Below are positions 20,490 through 29,845 of a DNA stretch of 64,000 nucleotides, piece by piece. The stretch's first letter is position 1; each line of letters begins with the position of its first letter. The notes under the pieces are model-generated. The model made no database searches. It was not told where the DNA came from and worked only from the letters and a program-made list of their open reading frames with translations. This DNA comes from Pararge aegeria (taxonomy: Eukaryota > Arthropoda > Insecta > Lepidoptera > Nymphalidae): NCBI RefSeq assembly GCF_905163445.1, contig NC_053201.1, positions 1,622,001-1,686,000 on the forward strand. Reading direction: 5' to 3'. The translations under genes and the position numbers were made by a program.

Positions 20490-20838
20490 TGCAGTGCATT
20501 GTGTCCAAAAACAGTGAAAACGCCCCGCGCGCGTCTCAATTACATTCGCGGAATGTTGCTAGCTCTTAAACTTTTTCCATTTTCCCCATTATATGGTAAA
20601 CGTTTAGAACATTAGAGGTAAAATAATTACTGTCAACTGCTAAATGGTGTGAGTGCCTCTTCGTGAAATAGTAGTAAAGAGGAATGGTTTTTGATTCTAT
20701 TCACGAAGAGGCACTCACACCATTTAGCAGTTGACAGTAATTATTGTACCTCTTATGTTCTAAACGTTTACCATAAAATGGGAAAAATGGGAAAGTTTGA
20801 GAGCTAGCAACATTCCGCGGCTTTGAAGTGCACTGCAA
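20490..20838. repeat. Long foldback element (about 120-bp near-perfect hairpin)
   Basis: The arm 20547-20667 is the near-perfect reverse complement of 20700-20819, separated by 32 bases. The outer words TGCAGTGCA (20490) and TGCACTGCA (right side) suggest the original inverted termini, with about 60 bases lost from the right arm. No ORF. It could be a MITE or a transcript-level hairpin. Confidence 0.75.
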
Positions 20839-20844
20839 TAATAT

Positions 20845-21113
20845 TAATAAATAATAATAAATAAATTAAGATAATACACACATCGCCATCGAGCCCTAAA
20901 GTAAGCGTAGCGTTAGTAGTTATGGGGACTAAGATGACCGATGAATATTTTCATGAATAATATACATAAATGCTTATAAAATACAAATGAACACCCAGAA
21001 CAAAAACATTAATGTTCATCGCACCAACATTTTCTACCTGTGGGAATCGAAACCACGGCCTTGGACTCAGAAAGCAGGGTCGCTACCCACTGCGCCAATC
21101 GTCCATCAATTAA
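20845..21113 (-). mobile_element. SINE family A
   Basis: A reverse copy beginning six bases after the foldback element. The tail TAATAAATAAATTAAGATAA and the head GCGCCAATCGTCCATCA are present. Confidence 0.75.
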
Positions 21114-21376
21114 TGATTGAAGATTCTGTAGGTTTTTAATTCAGCCTTACGTTTATATTAAATTCTTTATAGCAAGGTGTTATCTGAATCTCGTGTACCC
21201 AAGCAACAATATCAAAAGGTATTTAATATTCCCGATAGAAATATTTATATTTCAAACGCACCGATTCGCGCTATGAACTAGGTGAGAATGTCGCCAATAA
21301 CGTAGGACGAATATTGCGTTACAAAGTAGCACTCGATATAATATAAAAGTGCATTCTTGTTAAATGCTTTTGACGA

Positions 21377-21545
21377 CCTCCCTTGCACAATGAGCGCCGT
21401 GTTCTTATCAGTGGGAGATACCAGGTTCGATCCTCGGGAGGGGCACTTTTGGGATTTATTATTTCTTAATTTTCTCTGGTCTGGTCTGATCTGATGGGAA
21501 ACTCTTAGGCTGTGGCTAGTTACCAGCCTACCCTAGGTTACTATA
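21377..21545 (+). mobile_element. SINE family C (tRNA-headed)
   Basis: The head CTCCCTTGCACAATGAGCGC carries the B-box-like GGTTCGATCCTC. It is followed by TTTCTCTGGTCTGGTCTGAT, then CTGTGGCTAGTTACC. Other copies are at 32277, 33330 (-), 46490 (-), 50088 and 59930 (-). This copy lacks the distal TGAGATTGCAGTC tail. Confidence 0.6.
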
Positions 21546-21655
21546 CATTTGATGAATTTCTTAATAACAAGGTTGCTTAGAAGCATACGGCTCCGCTTTC
21601 ATGTCTCACGAGATAGTAAAATGAATGTTAAAATGTAAAATGTAAATTGTTGAAA
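21545..21655 (+). mobile_element. Jockey-like LINE fragment
   Basis: ATGAATTTCTTAATAACAAG, GAAGCATACGGCTCCGCTTT and ATGAATGTTAAAATGTAAAA are present. Both ends are truncated; it starts exactly where the SINE C copy stops. Confidence 0.6.
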
Positions 21656-22093
21656 AAAAAGATACTTACTCTAGGCTCACTCGTAGTGGATGAAAAAAAA
21701 AGAAAAAAATACTGTTTCGTACGTTAGGCATACTTACGTTGGTTTTAACTAGTCAATAGCTGGACTGACTCTCTTATCAAATTTATCTGCCATTTTGGAA
21801 TTAAGTATACATAGATTGTAAATCCATACTTATTCATTGGCCCGACCCGCGGATAGAACCCAGGACTTCCTTACCTACACTCACCACTAGACCCTCGACA
21901 CTATTCTCTTACACTGTTCTTTTATATGAAAATTGTTTTTTTTTTATAAGAAAATATCCAAGAACCGATCCGTCCGAAGTCCGTCACATCTATTGGCTGC
22001 ATCTATTCACATGCGTGTGGTAGAGAATGGCTAGTTTTTTTTTTATTGGTTGTTGTTCTTATGTTTATGTTTTGTCATGATCTGTTTTGTGTG

Positions 22094-22151
22094 TTAAATA
22101 AATAAATAAAAAAAAAGACCCGTTGGTCTTTTTTTTTTATTTATTTATTTT
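22094..22151. repeat. Palindrome with A-run arms
   Basis: GTTAAATAAATAAATAAA, nine A and GACC are mirrored by GGTC, ten T and ATTTATTTATTTT around CGTT. This may be a tail-to-tail junction of two A-tailed insertions. Confidence 0.6.
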
Positions 22152-22414
22152 GCGTCGTTACGCATTCACGCTTACAAACAATTAATGATAACAATTACCA
22201 GGTGCTTCTCATTATCCGCGAGTAATGGAATAGTGACACTGACATGTCGAGTGGGATGTCACTGGAGCGAGCTACACGCGCGAGTGGAAAACTTTCGTTT
22301 CCTGTGATAACTAGTAAATAGCTTTTCGACCTCGTAGAGATTTCCCAGAATAAAAAGCAGGCTATTACGAAAAACGAAATATTATTATTATATTAATCTT
22401 AATATTAATAAATA

Positions 22415-22660
22415 GTATTGTACCGACAGTCGTTTCAGTCAATGGTCTTCTCGCGAAAAGCTTCGAACAACATCTTAGAAGCTTCCGCTTGGTTGTTGGA
22501 TCAAGGGTCGGATACAGAAGGCAGTAGTCCTTGAGCACCGGTTTCTTGGGCATTCAAAAGCCCCGCAAGCGGTGGGTGTTTTTTTAAAATAAATTTTAAA
22601 TAGTGTTGTTTTTATTACAGTTAAGAATTAAAAAAATATGACAATCAATAAATGATAGAG
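22415..22660 (+). mobile_element. Second copy of the restriction-endonuclease-type LINE, 3' end
   Basis: CGACAGTCGTTTCAGTCAAT and GCCCCGCAAGCGGTGGGTGT match, in reverse orientation, the 3' end of the element at 3160-3700. Only about the last 38 coding residues and the AT-rich UTR remain. Confidence 0.6.
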
Positions 22661-22671
22661 AAAAATTAATA

Positions 22672-22915
22672 ACTAGCGTTGCTTGCGACTTCGTCTGCGT
22701 ATAAGTCAACCTTAAAAGTCATACATGTTTTTGTCGCGATTTTCAAACATTCTTCGTTGGTGCTATGCTCCTATTGCTCTTAGCGTGACGATATATAGCC
22801 TAGCCTTCCTCTATAAATGGGCTATCCAATACCGAAATAACTTTTTCAAATCCGACTAGCAGTTCCTGAGATCATCGCGTTCAAGTAAAAAAACAAACAA
22901 ACTGGCACCAATTTT
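22672..22915 (+). repeat. Interspersed repeat of the CTAG-TTGCTTGCGACTTCG type
   Basis: ACTAGCGTTGCTTGCGACTT starts it; AAACAAACAAACTGGCACCA is near its end. It belongs to the same broad class as 1261-1518. Confidence 0.5.
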
Positions 22916-23618
22916 ATATAATTTATCTTAAATACAGTTTTCTTTATCATTATCATTGATGCAAAATATATTGATGAAATGTCAAAATATTTTCTTCTTC
23001 AAATTGAATATAGCTTATAACTTCTTTGCTGCTTTGGCATATGGATAAGTAAATTTTATCCCTTGTATTATTTGGATATCGGGGGTAATTTTTTTGTTTC
23101 CAGCCTATGCTTAAAAGCAAAACCGATCTTGACAACATTTTGCCTAGAGTGAAGTTTTATAGCTTGACGGGCGGTTTTAGTTGTTCTAATTATGCAGTTT
23201 AGTTGGACAAAGTGTAATTTTGTTTGTACGTATTAAATTAAAGCACATTGCTATGCATTAGGTCAACCCTGTGGTGCTATTCTAAACTTATCCAGCCGAA
23301 CGTGCCGTATTTCATAAACTAGATGTATAACTAATTACTGTAACGAATAATTTATTTATTTTGAAACCTAGAGAAACTTTCATCATCATCTTCATATCGG
23401 CCCATTACTTTCACATTTTTCATTTCGTTTCAGATAAAATTCTGAAGTCCACGCAGTCGTCTGCGTGGACTTCAGAATTTTTGCGGTTGCGGGCAGAAGC
23501 TAGTTAGTACATAGTATGGTACACGTACCATATAGTAGGCCAGTAATAGGTTGATAATGATGCTGATGCCCAAGTCCGACAATCCGCACTGGGCTAGCGT
23601 GGTGGACTGCGGCCTTTT
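22916..23618. other. Intergenic with a 20-bp perfect palindrome
   Basis: No gene seen. AAATTCTGAAGTCCACGCAG (23437-23456) is the exact reverse complement of 23461-23480 around TCGT. Repeat-like GCTAGTTAGTAC and GGGCTAGCGTGGTGGACTGC (SINE B piece) follow. Confidence 0.45.
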
Positions 23619-23766
23619 GACGGCCGACTGGCGCAGTGAGCAGCGACCCTGCTTTCTGAGTCCTAGGCCGTGGGTTCGATTCACACGATTAGACACACGA
23701 CGGAAAATGTTTGTTTGATGAGAATGATTGTTTTTCATTGCCTGCGTGTTTATCTGTATAATTTAA

Positions 23767-24160
23767 ATATTGGATAGAAGCAGGCGTTACTTTGCGGAAA
23801 TCCATGATATATATAATCAAAATTAAGTAGTATTAATTTTGTTTATAATTTAATTTCTATTAGGTGTACAATAAAGTGTATTTTCATTTCATTTCATTTT
23901 CATTTAAGCTTAATTTGCTATACTCCGCGATAAGCAGGAGAATCTGTGTGGTGTAATTTATAATTTTTAACTTTTTTAACTTTACAATGAATAATTGTAA
24001 AGTCAACATCTCCTGAGGATAGTCCGGTTTCGGAGCGAAACCTGCGTAGAGGGTATATTGCCGAAGATCTGTTTGGTGTGGAGTATAAGGATTGAAGAAA
24101 TTATAAATTACACCACACAGATACGCGGATTAAAGCAAATTAAGCTTAATTTTGATTATA
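23767..24160. mobile_element. Insertion inside the SINE: retroelement tail carrying a MITE
   Basis: The insertion begins TATTGGATAGAAGCAGGCGT and reaches TGTACAATAAAGTG and a (CATTT)n tract, consistent with the 3' end of a retroelement. It is interrupted by the MITE at 23908-24145. The 13-bp flanking duplication supports target-primed reverse transcription. Confidence 0.65.
23908..24145. mobile_element. MITE, second copy, nested
   Basis: GCTTAATTTGCT at the left and AGCAAATTAAGC at the right are inverted, and TTAA abuts each end (piggyBac-like target, tentative). Inside, CTATACTCCGCGATAAGCAG and TCTGTGTGGTGTAATTTATA mark the terminal repeats shared with 7041-7325. Confidence 0.65.
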
Positions 24161-24286
24161 CTGTATAATTTAAGTATTTATGTGTATTATATTCATAAAA
24201 TTATTCAAAAGCTATCTTAGTACCCATAACACAAGCTACGCTTACTTTGGGGCTAGATGGCGATATGTGTATTGTCCCCCCCCCCC

Positions 24287-24362
24287 CACTTCCCCCTTCT
24301 CATTCTGAGAGGAAACCCGTGCCCTGTTGTGGGCCGGTAATGGGTTGGTGTTGATGATGAGT
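24287..24362 (+). mobile_element. SINE family B tail fragment
   Basis: TTCTCATTCTGAGAGGAAAC, CCGTGCCCTGTTGTGGGCCG and GATGATGAG match the last third of family B. Confidence 0.5.
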
Positions 24363-24656
24363 CTTTCACTAGGTTTTTTATTATTCCACTTCAAGACAAT
24401 CCTTAACAACATAATAGAACTTTAAAGTCAAGGTAACTAGTGTTTCTTGTTAACGACCCCTTTATAACAATCCAAAATAACAGTGCGGTACCTAAATCGC
24501 TTTGAGGTAAACCCTCAGCCTTAATTATAAAGGGGACGATTATTTCTCAAGAAATACCCTTAGAACGTATTACATAGGTATCTTAAAGAACTTCGTCTAG
24601 ACTTTAAAATATAAAATAATATTAAAGGACCGGTAAGTATTTTTTTTATAGTATTA

Positions 24657-24740
24657 ACTAGCTATTACCCGCGGCTTCGCTCGCTTGGTAATTCGAATAA
24701 CTTTGCCAGGAGGAATGGAACACCGATCATGAATACAGAA
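24657..24740 (+). repeat. Truncated CTAGCTATTACCCGCGGCTT repeat
   Basis: Only the first 80 bases of the CTAG-type repeat are present, ending near an A/T run before the next SINE. Confidence 0.5.
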
Positions 24741-24759
24741 TTTTTTTTTAATTTTTTTT

Positions 24760-25023
24760 AATAAATATACTACGTCAATACGCACATCGCCATCTAGCTC
24801 CAAAGTAAGCGTAGCTTGTGTTTTGGGTACTAGGATAGCTGATGAATACCTTTATGAATATAATACACATAAATACTTATAATATACAGATAAACGATAT
24901 TCGTCGCTCTAAATCCCTAGCTATTTTCAAAAGCCGTGTTAGACATCACTATTTGTCATTATAATTTTGTTGTTCGTATATGTGTACTTATGTATCTATA
25001 GTCAATATATATAAATATTTGTT

Positions 25024-25068
<45 letters not shown>

Positions 25069-25461
25069 TTATATCTTATTTTATTTATCTCTTTTAATAA
25101 TTTATTATATTAGTTATTAGTAGTATGTACTTAAGTGTGTAAATTTATGTACCTATTGTTTATTTTAATTGCGATTTCCCGTCTCTCATGTTTTGTTGTG
25201 TACTATCGGTAAGGTTACCTGGCAGAGATCACTTTTAGTGATAAGGTCGCCTTTTGCTTTTAATTTTTTGTTTAACTATATTTGTAATTTCTCCTTTATT
25301 ACGCAATAAAGATGTTTAAATAAAAAAAAAAAAAAGTAAACACCCAGACACTGAAAACAATTCACGTTCATCACACAAACATTTTTCCAGTTGTGGGAAT
25401 CGAACCCACGGCCTTGGACGCGGAAAGCAGGGTCAGTGCCCACTGCGCCAACCGGCTGTCA
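24760..25461 (-). mobile_element. SINE family A split by a LINE tail
   Basis: The 3' part (24760-24897) and the head part (25336-25461) form one reverse SINE. The break falls inside CAGATAAACACCCAGAC. TAAAC is present on both sides of the insert, giving a short target duplication. The B-box-like GGGAATCGAACCC is intact. Confidence 0.75.
24898..25335 (+). mobile_element. 5'-truncated LINE 3' end with poly-A
   Basis: The last coding residues are followed by a UTR with AGATCACTTTTAGTGATAAG and CGCAATAAAGATGTTTAAAT, then a 14-A tail directly at the SINE border. Related tails lie at 25765 (-), 26730 (-), 47515 (-), 49425 and 50880 (-). It contains a (TA)n microsatellite at about 25030-25064. Confidence 0.7.
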
Positions 25462-25609
25462 AAACAATGGACTATTTAAGGACGCTTGTGTCTTTATTCT
25501 GCGTCCTTTCAAATATTTCTATGCAAAAAATATAATCGTTTGGTTTCTTTGTTAGGACGTGAATGAAGGACGATTTTTCAGGTTTTCTTAATATTCCTGT
25601 AAACCACGG

Positions 25610-25749
25610 AATTAGATGTTTTTCCAGACCAAAAGAAGCTCATGTCACTGTCCGGCCCATAAACTATCTCTATGCTAAAATTCACATCAATCCGTTGCTG
25701 TGTTGCTGCGTTATTGATGGACAGACAAACACACTTTCGCATTTATAAT
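25610..25749 (+). repeat. CTAG-type repeat, 3' half
   Basis: It holds TCACATCAATCCGTTGC, GGACAGACAAACACACTTTC and GCATTTATAATATT, the usual end of this class. The start is missing. Confidence 0.45.
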
Positions 25750-25764
25750 ATTATTTATTTATTT

Positions 25765-25925
25765 ATTTATACTCTTTATTTGTACACCGATCAGAAAAAT
25801 GAGACAAAAAAAAGAACAAACACATGAAGAATGAAGCAGGATACAAAAGGCGGCTAATCGCTAAGTAGCGATAATATTAAGTATGGAAAGTATGGATTGC
25901 CTGACTAAGCAGATGACCCTCCTAA
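25765..25925 (-). mobile_element. LINE 3' tail
   Basis: This is the reverse of the LINE UTR: ACTCTTTATTTGTACACCG at the poly-A side, AAGGCGGCTAATCGCTAAGT and ATTGCCTGACTAAGCAGAT. It is close to the copy split at 26730-27215. Confidence 0.55.
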
Positions 25926-26105
25926 TGATAAGCGAAAACCCATCGCCTATGATCAGAGCAACGCTTCGCAGGGTATGCAACACGTCCTGCAAAGTGCCGC
26001 GCTGTAAGACCTGTTTGTTTTACCTACATAATATAATTTTTTAAACAAGGATGTAATAGGTGATGAAATGAAAAACGAAAATTGGAATCGAAATTGAAAT
26101 ATAAA

Positions 26106-26255
26106 AAATATAAATATACTCCAGCAATACACACATCGCCATCTAGCCCCTAAGTAAGCGTAGCTTGCGTTATGGGTACTAAGATGACTGATGAATATTA
26201 TTATGAATAATACTTATAATAAACAGAAAAACACACAGACACTGTAAAACATTCA
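26106..26255 (-). mobile_element. SINE family A, head missing
   Basis: It runs from AAATATACTCCAGCAATACA to CACTGTAAAACATTCATTCG. The tRNA-like head is replaced by a reversed CTAG-type repeat end (GACGAAGTCACAGGCAACAG). Confidence 0.65.
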
Positions 26256-26729
26256 TTCGGACGAAGTCACAGGCAACAGCTATAATCGTCAATATAAAGT
26301 ATCAAATAGGCAATGTATCAAATAGGTTATATTTTTAATTTCACCATTTAAACTTCTCTATCCTTGTTCCACTGCGACTGTTTTTAAATCCCCAAAATAG
26401 AATAAGCGGCAACTTGTTCAGTCGTCACACCACCCAAACACCACCTGTTGACCACCCACACACCAACCCACCCAACCTTTAGGGGCTCAAAAGATCCCCA
26501 ACGAATGAAACGGAGGCTCTGCTTCAAAATGAATCCAAATTGAAATAAATGGTGGCCACGTGTTGAATTGACTCCGAGCTATTGTATTGTATAATTTACT
26601 CTTTATTTACGAGTAGGGTGTGCTGCAATTAAAATGTAGGAACACTCTAATCACTTTTCTTTATTCGAAAAAGCCACTTTCTAAACGCTTATTCTCGGAC
26701 TATTAATTATAACATTTTTATTATTATTT
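26256..26729. other. Intergenic, C-rich stretch
   Basis: About 26427-26478 is rich in CCACC/CCCACC words on this strand; the complement has several G-runs. No gene seen. Confidence 0.35.
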
Positions 26730-27215
26730 AACTCTTTATTTGTACACCAGTATCATCATCATCATCATTTCAACCAATCGACGTCCACTGCTGGACATAG
26801 GTTATTTGTAGGGAGTTCCAAAATCCACGGTCCTGGGCCGCTTGCCTCCAGCGGCTCCCAGCGACTCGCCTGATGTCATCTTCCACCTCGTTGGGGGCCA
26901 ATTCGAGCAACTTAAGACCCCAACGTCTATCGGTTCTCCAAGCTACGTGTCCTGCCCATTGCCACTTTATCTTCGAAACTCGCTGAGGTATCTCTAGTTC
27001 TCCTACGGATATCTCTCTCTCTCTTTCTCTCATTTCTGATTTGTTCACGTAGATATACTCGTAGCGTAGCTCCATCGCCCGCTGAGTGACTCTGAGCCAA
27101 GTATGAAGTTAGGGAAATAAAAGAATAATAAAAATACATAGACGGAAGTAGGGTACAAAAGGCGGCCTTTTCGCTTAGTAGCTATCTCTGCCAGGCAATC
27201 TTAGGATTAGGACAA
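26730..27215 (-). mobile_element. LINE 3' tail split by an RTE fragment
   Basis: The tail pieces ACTCTTTATTTGTACACC (left) and ACAAAAGGCGGCCTTTTCGC with TCTGCCAGGCAATC (right) belong to one reverse LINE tail as at 25765. They are separated by an RTE-like 3' end. Confidence 0.55.
26754..27098 (-). mobile_element. RTE-like LINE fragment, 3' end
   Basis: On the - strand the frame reads VSKIKWQWAGHVAWRTDRRW, then IRRVAGSRWRQAAQD and a natural stop after TYVQQWTSIG. The 3' end is the (ATG)n-type simple repeat seen as CATCATCATCATCATTTC here. Confidence 0.75.
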
Positions 27216-27494
27216 CATTTACGAAAGCGGTCAGGTGGCGTAAAATTACTATAAACCTACATTCAAATAGGTAAATACAAATACATTAAAAGAATTGCAC
27301 AAATATGAATAATATAATAAGTAAATATAAAATAATAAAGTAATATATACTCAATCATATAAAAATTCACACATGCATTCGATTTTGTTATTATTCGTAT
27401 AGGTATATCATTTATTATATCATACATTTTTAGTAAACTACAAACTTAAAAATTAATAACAGTAAAGAAATAGCCTAAAGAAATATATAATGAA

Positions 27495-27785
27495 GCCTTG
27501 ATAGCCCAGTGGGTAGGAGCTCGCCTTCACTTTCGGGGGGGGGCGAGTTCTTATCCCAGCACGCACCTCCAACTTTTCTAACTTACTTTCTACGTTACAC
27601 TTGCTTCAACGGTGAAGGAAAACATCGTGAGGAAACCTGCATGCCTGAGAGTTCTACATAATGTTCTCAAAGGTGTGTGGAGTCTACCAATACGCACTGA
27701 GCCAGATTGGCTACGGCCTTAACCCCTTCTTATTGTGGGAGAAAACCCGTGCCCTGTAATGGGTTGTTATGATGATAATGATAAT
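27495..27785 (+). mobile_element. SINE family B, best copy
   Basis: The tRNA-like head TGATAGCCCAGTGGGTAGGA carries the B-box-like region GAGTTCTTATCCCAGC. It is followed by ACGGTGAAGGAAAACATCG, GTGTGTGGAGTCTACCAATA and a TGTTATGATGATAATGATAA tail. Confidence 0.7.
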
Positions 27786-28231
27786 GTACAACGAAAATAC
27801 CTGCGCGCGATCTTATTCGCCCTCACAGACAATGCCCCCTCTATATCTGCATCAAGTCAAAGGATATCACTGCGAAACTCTCCTAATAATATCGCTCGTC
27901 TCACAATATGAAACGAAGATTAGAACAACAGAAAACCATGCTGCGTTATGTCTACATTTAATAAAATACGAGTATGTAGAATATTATTGGCCTAATAGCT
28001 CCACGATGTGAAATAAATGAGAACTATCGAGAATTAATTGGTTCCTCCAATCTTTTGCCTTTTTTATTTATTCTTCTACGATATAGCTCTTGATTCTAAT
28101 AACATCCTACTTGATGGTACACGATAGTGTAGTTTAGATCAATATATCAACTTAAACTACGCGAATGCCTCCGTGCGAAATTTAAAAAAGTTGGTTTACT
28201 TACTGTAGGTTCACAACATATTTATAATTAT

Positions 28232-28389
28232 ACTAGCGGACCCCAGCACAATCTGTCGGGCTGATTTGTGAATCTAAACTATCCAGGGTGCCACCCAAAA
28301 GCATACAAAAAAATTAATTTAAATCGGTCCAGCTGTTTAGGAGGAGTTCAGTGACATACACGCGCACACAAGTAATATATATAAAGATA
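28232..28389 (+). repeat. Interspersed repeat starting ACTAGCGGACCCCAGC
   Basis: It contains AATCTGTCGGGCTGATTTGT and GGTCCAGCTGTTTAGGAGG, then CACACAAGTAATATATATAA. Other copies are at 42835-42993 (+) and 48802-48958 (-). 157 bases, no ORF. Confidence 0.6.
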
Positions 28390-28438
28390 GTATTTGTAAG
28401 ACAAAGTATTAGTCTTTATAAAAAAAGTGGATCTAATC

Positions 28439-29845
28439 TAGTGTTGCCCAAATTCAGTCTTGGTCTTGCAGTCTTGGTCTTGTTCTTGCGTTTTTGCAAG
28501 ACCAAGACCAAGAACAAGACCGCGTATTTTTAGCAAGACCAAGACCAAGACTGACCGTGCAAGACTTGAGCAAGAACAAGACATAGCCTGCAAGACTCTT
28601 GCGTCTTGCAGCTAGGACTTAGCGCTATTTCACGGAGTAGTTAGGTGTAACAGTTCGGTGTTTAGGTAGGTAGGTACGCTTAGGAATTCTATGAGACGCA
28701 AAAAACTATATCAAAGAATATGAAAAACTGGACCTATGCGCATTACGACTAATACCATAAACATAGCGAATAAAAAAATATCTATTAAAATCAAACTGAG
28801 TGCATGCATAGTTATGTTTTAACCATCGGCACTTTGATAATGCGGCATCAAAGGTTTTGTACTTACTTCTTAAAGAAATTTGCCGCTTTTCGGAAGTACA
28901 TGGTTATGATACACGCGCCGGCGGCTTCTTTTGAAATCTAAAACAATCGTTGCCGCCGCGCCGAAATCATAACATTTGACACTATTCATGCAAAATAATT
29001 TCGAATTTTAAGAGTACCTACAGGTGTTCCAAAGAATAAATAAGTTTCAGATTGGTGATTTTAGATTGGTGGAGGACGCATGAGACAGAGTATCCGATTT
29101 TATCGAAAATGGCCCGTGATTTTCTCTCAATACCTGCAACTTCAGTACCTGCTGAGAGGTTATTTTCTAAAGCATCATTAGTAATTAGAAAACATAGAAA
29201 TAGGTTAAGTGATGAGTCAGCCAGATGGTTACTTTGTATTAATTCTTGGTCAAAAGAATTGATATAAAGTATCATAACCTAATGATAAAGCTGTTGATTT
29301 GTGTTGTATTTTATTTTTTATTCAAATAAATGATAAATCGTAAAACTCTTTTATTAAATTTCTTATAAGTTGAGGGTTCAATCTCTTTCTAGACAGATAA
29401 GTATTGTTCTTTAAAATACAGTCAAGTTATTGTAATTAATTTGTTTTTTTACATGTTTTAGCAAATGTAAGCTTATAAATCATAAATGTTTATTAAGAAA
29501 CAGTTACTTCCATGGAAAACGACATATAGGTCAGTTGATTTTTCAAATTTCTTATCAAATCTTCAGTTATTTATTAATCTGCTTGATCTTTACTATGGCT
29601 ATGTTAATTCAAGCTCACAATGTTCCAATTCTAATACGTTTTTCTAAGATTTAAAGTAAACTTTAATAAATAGTAATAGACTAATAGGTAATTGCAAGAC
29701 TTGCAAGACTCTTGCTGCAAGACCAAGACCAAGACCAAGACTGGGAGCGCAAGACCAAGACCAAGACCAAGACCAGGTGTATTGGCGCAAGACCAAGACC
29801 AAGACTGGCTAAGTCTCGTCTTGTTCTTGCATTTGGGCAACACTA
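28439..29845 (+). mobile_element. hAT-superfamily DNA transposon, internally deleted
   Basis: The terminal inverted repeats TAGTGTTGCCCAAAT match for 15 bases at both ends. The 8-bp target duplication ATCTAATC is perfect (28431-28438 and 29846-29853), diagnostic of hAT. The subterminal regions are arrays of CAAGAC/GTCTTG-type hexamers (28459-28615 and 29693-29825), probable transposase-binding repeats. Only the C-terminal transposase piece remains. 1,407 bases. Confidence 0.88.
29052..29270 (+). pseudogene. hAT transposase remnant, C-terminal dimerisation domain
   Basis: The frame reads ILDWWRTHETEYPILSKMAR, DFLSIPATSVPAERLFSKAS and RKHRNRLSDESARWLLCIN, then a stop after SWSKELI. This is the hATC domain (WW, LSxxARDFLSIPATSVPxERLFS). 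There is no start codon and the upstream DDE catalytic core is absent, so no transposase can be made. Confidence 0.85.

Larger units (their letters stand above)
23619..24276 (+). mobile_element. SINE family A split by a nested insertion
   Basis: The head and first body half (23619-23766) and the second half (24161-24276) of one SINE are separated by about 394 bases. The 13-base sequence CTGTATAATTTAA occurs once at each border (23754-23766 and 24161-24173), a perfect target-site duplication. The tail ends in a run of C rather than the usual TATTTATTT. Confidence 0.8.

Noticed and set aside
25020..25066. Regular TA array considered as a special structure
   Set aside because: It is a plain (TA)n microsatellite inside a LINE 3' UTR.
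26427..26478. G-quadruplex on the - strand
   Set aside because: There are only three runs of three G plus several GG, so a stable three-layer quadruplex is not supported.
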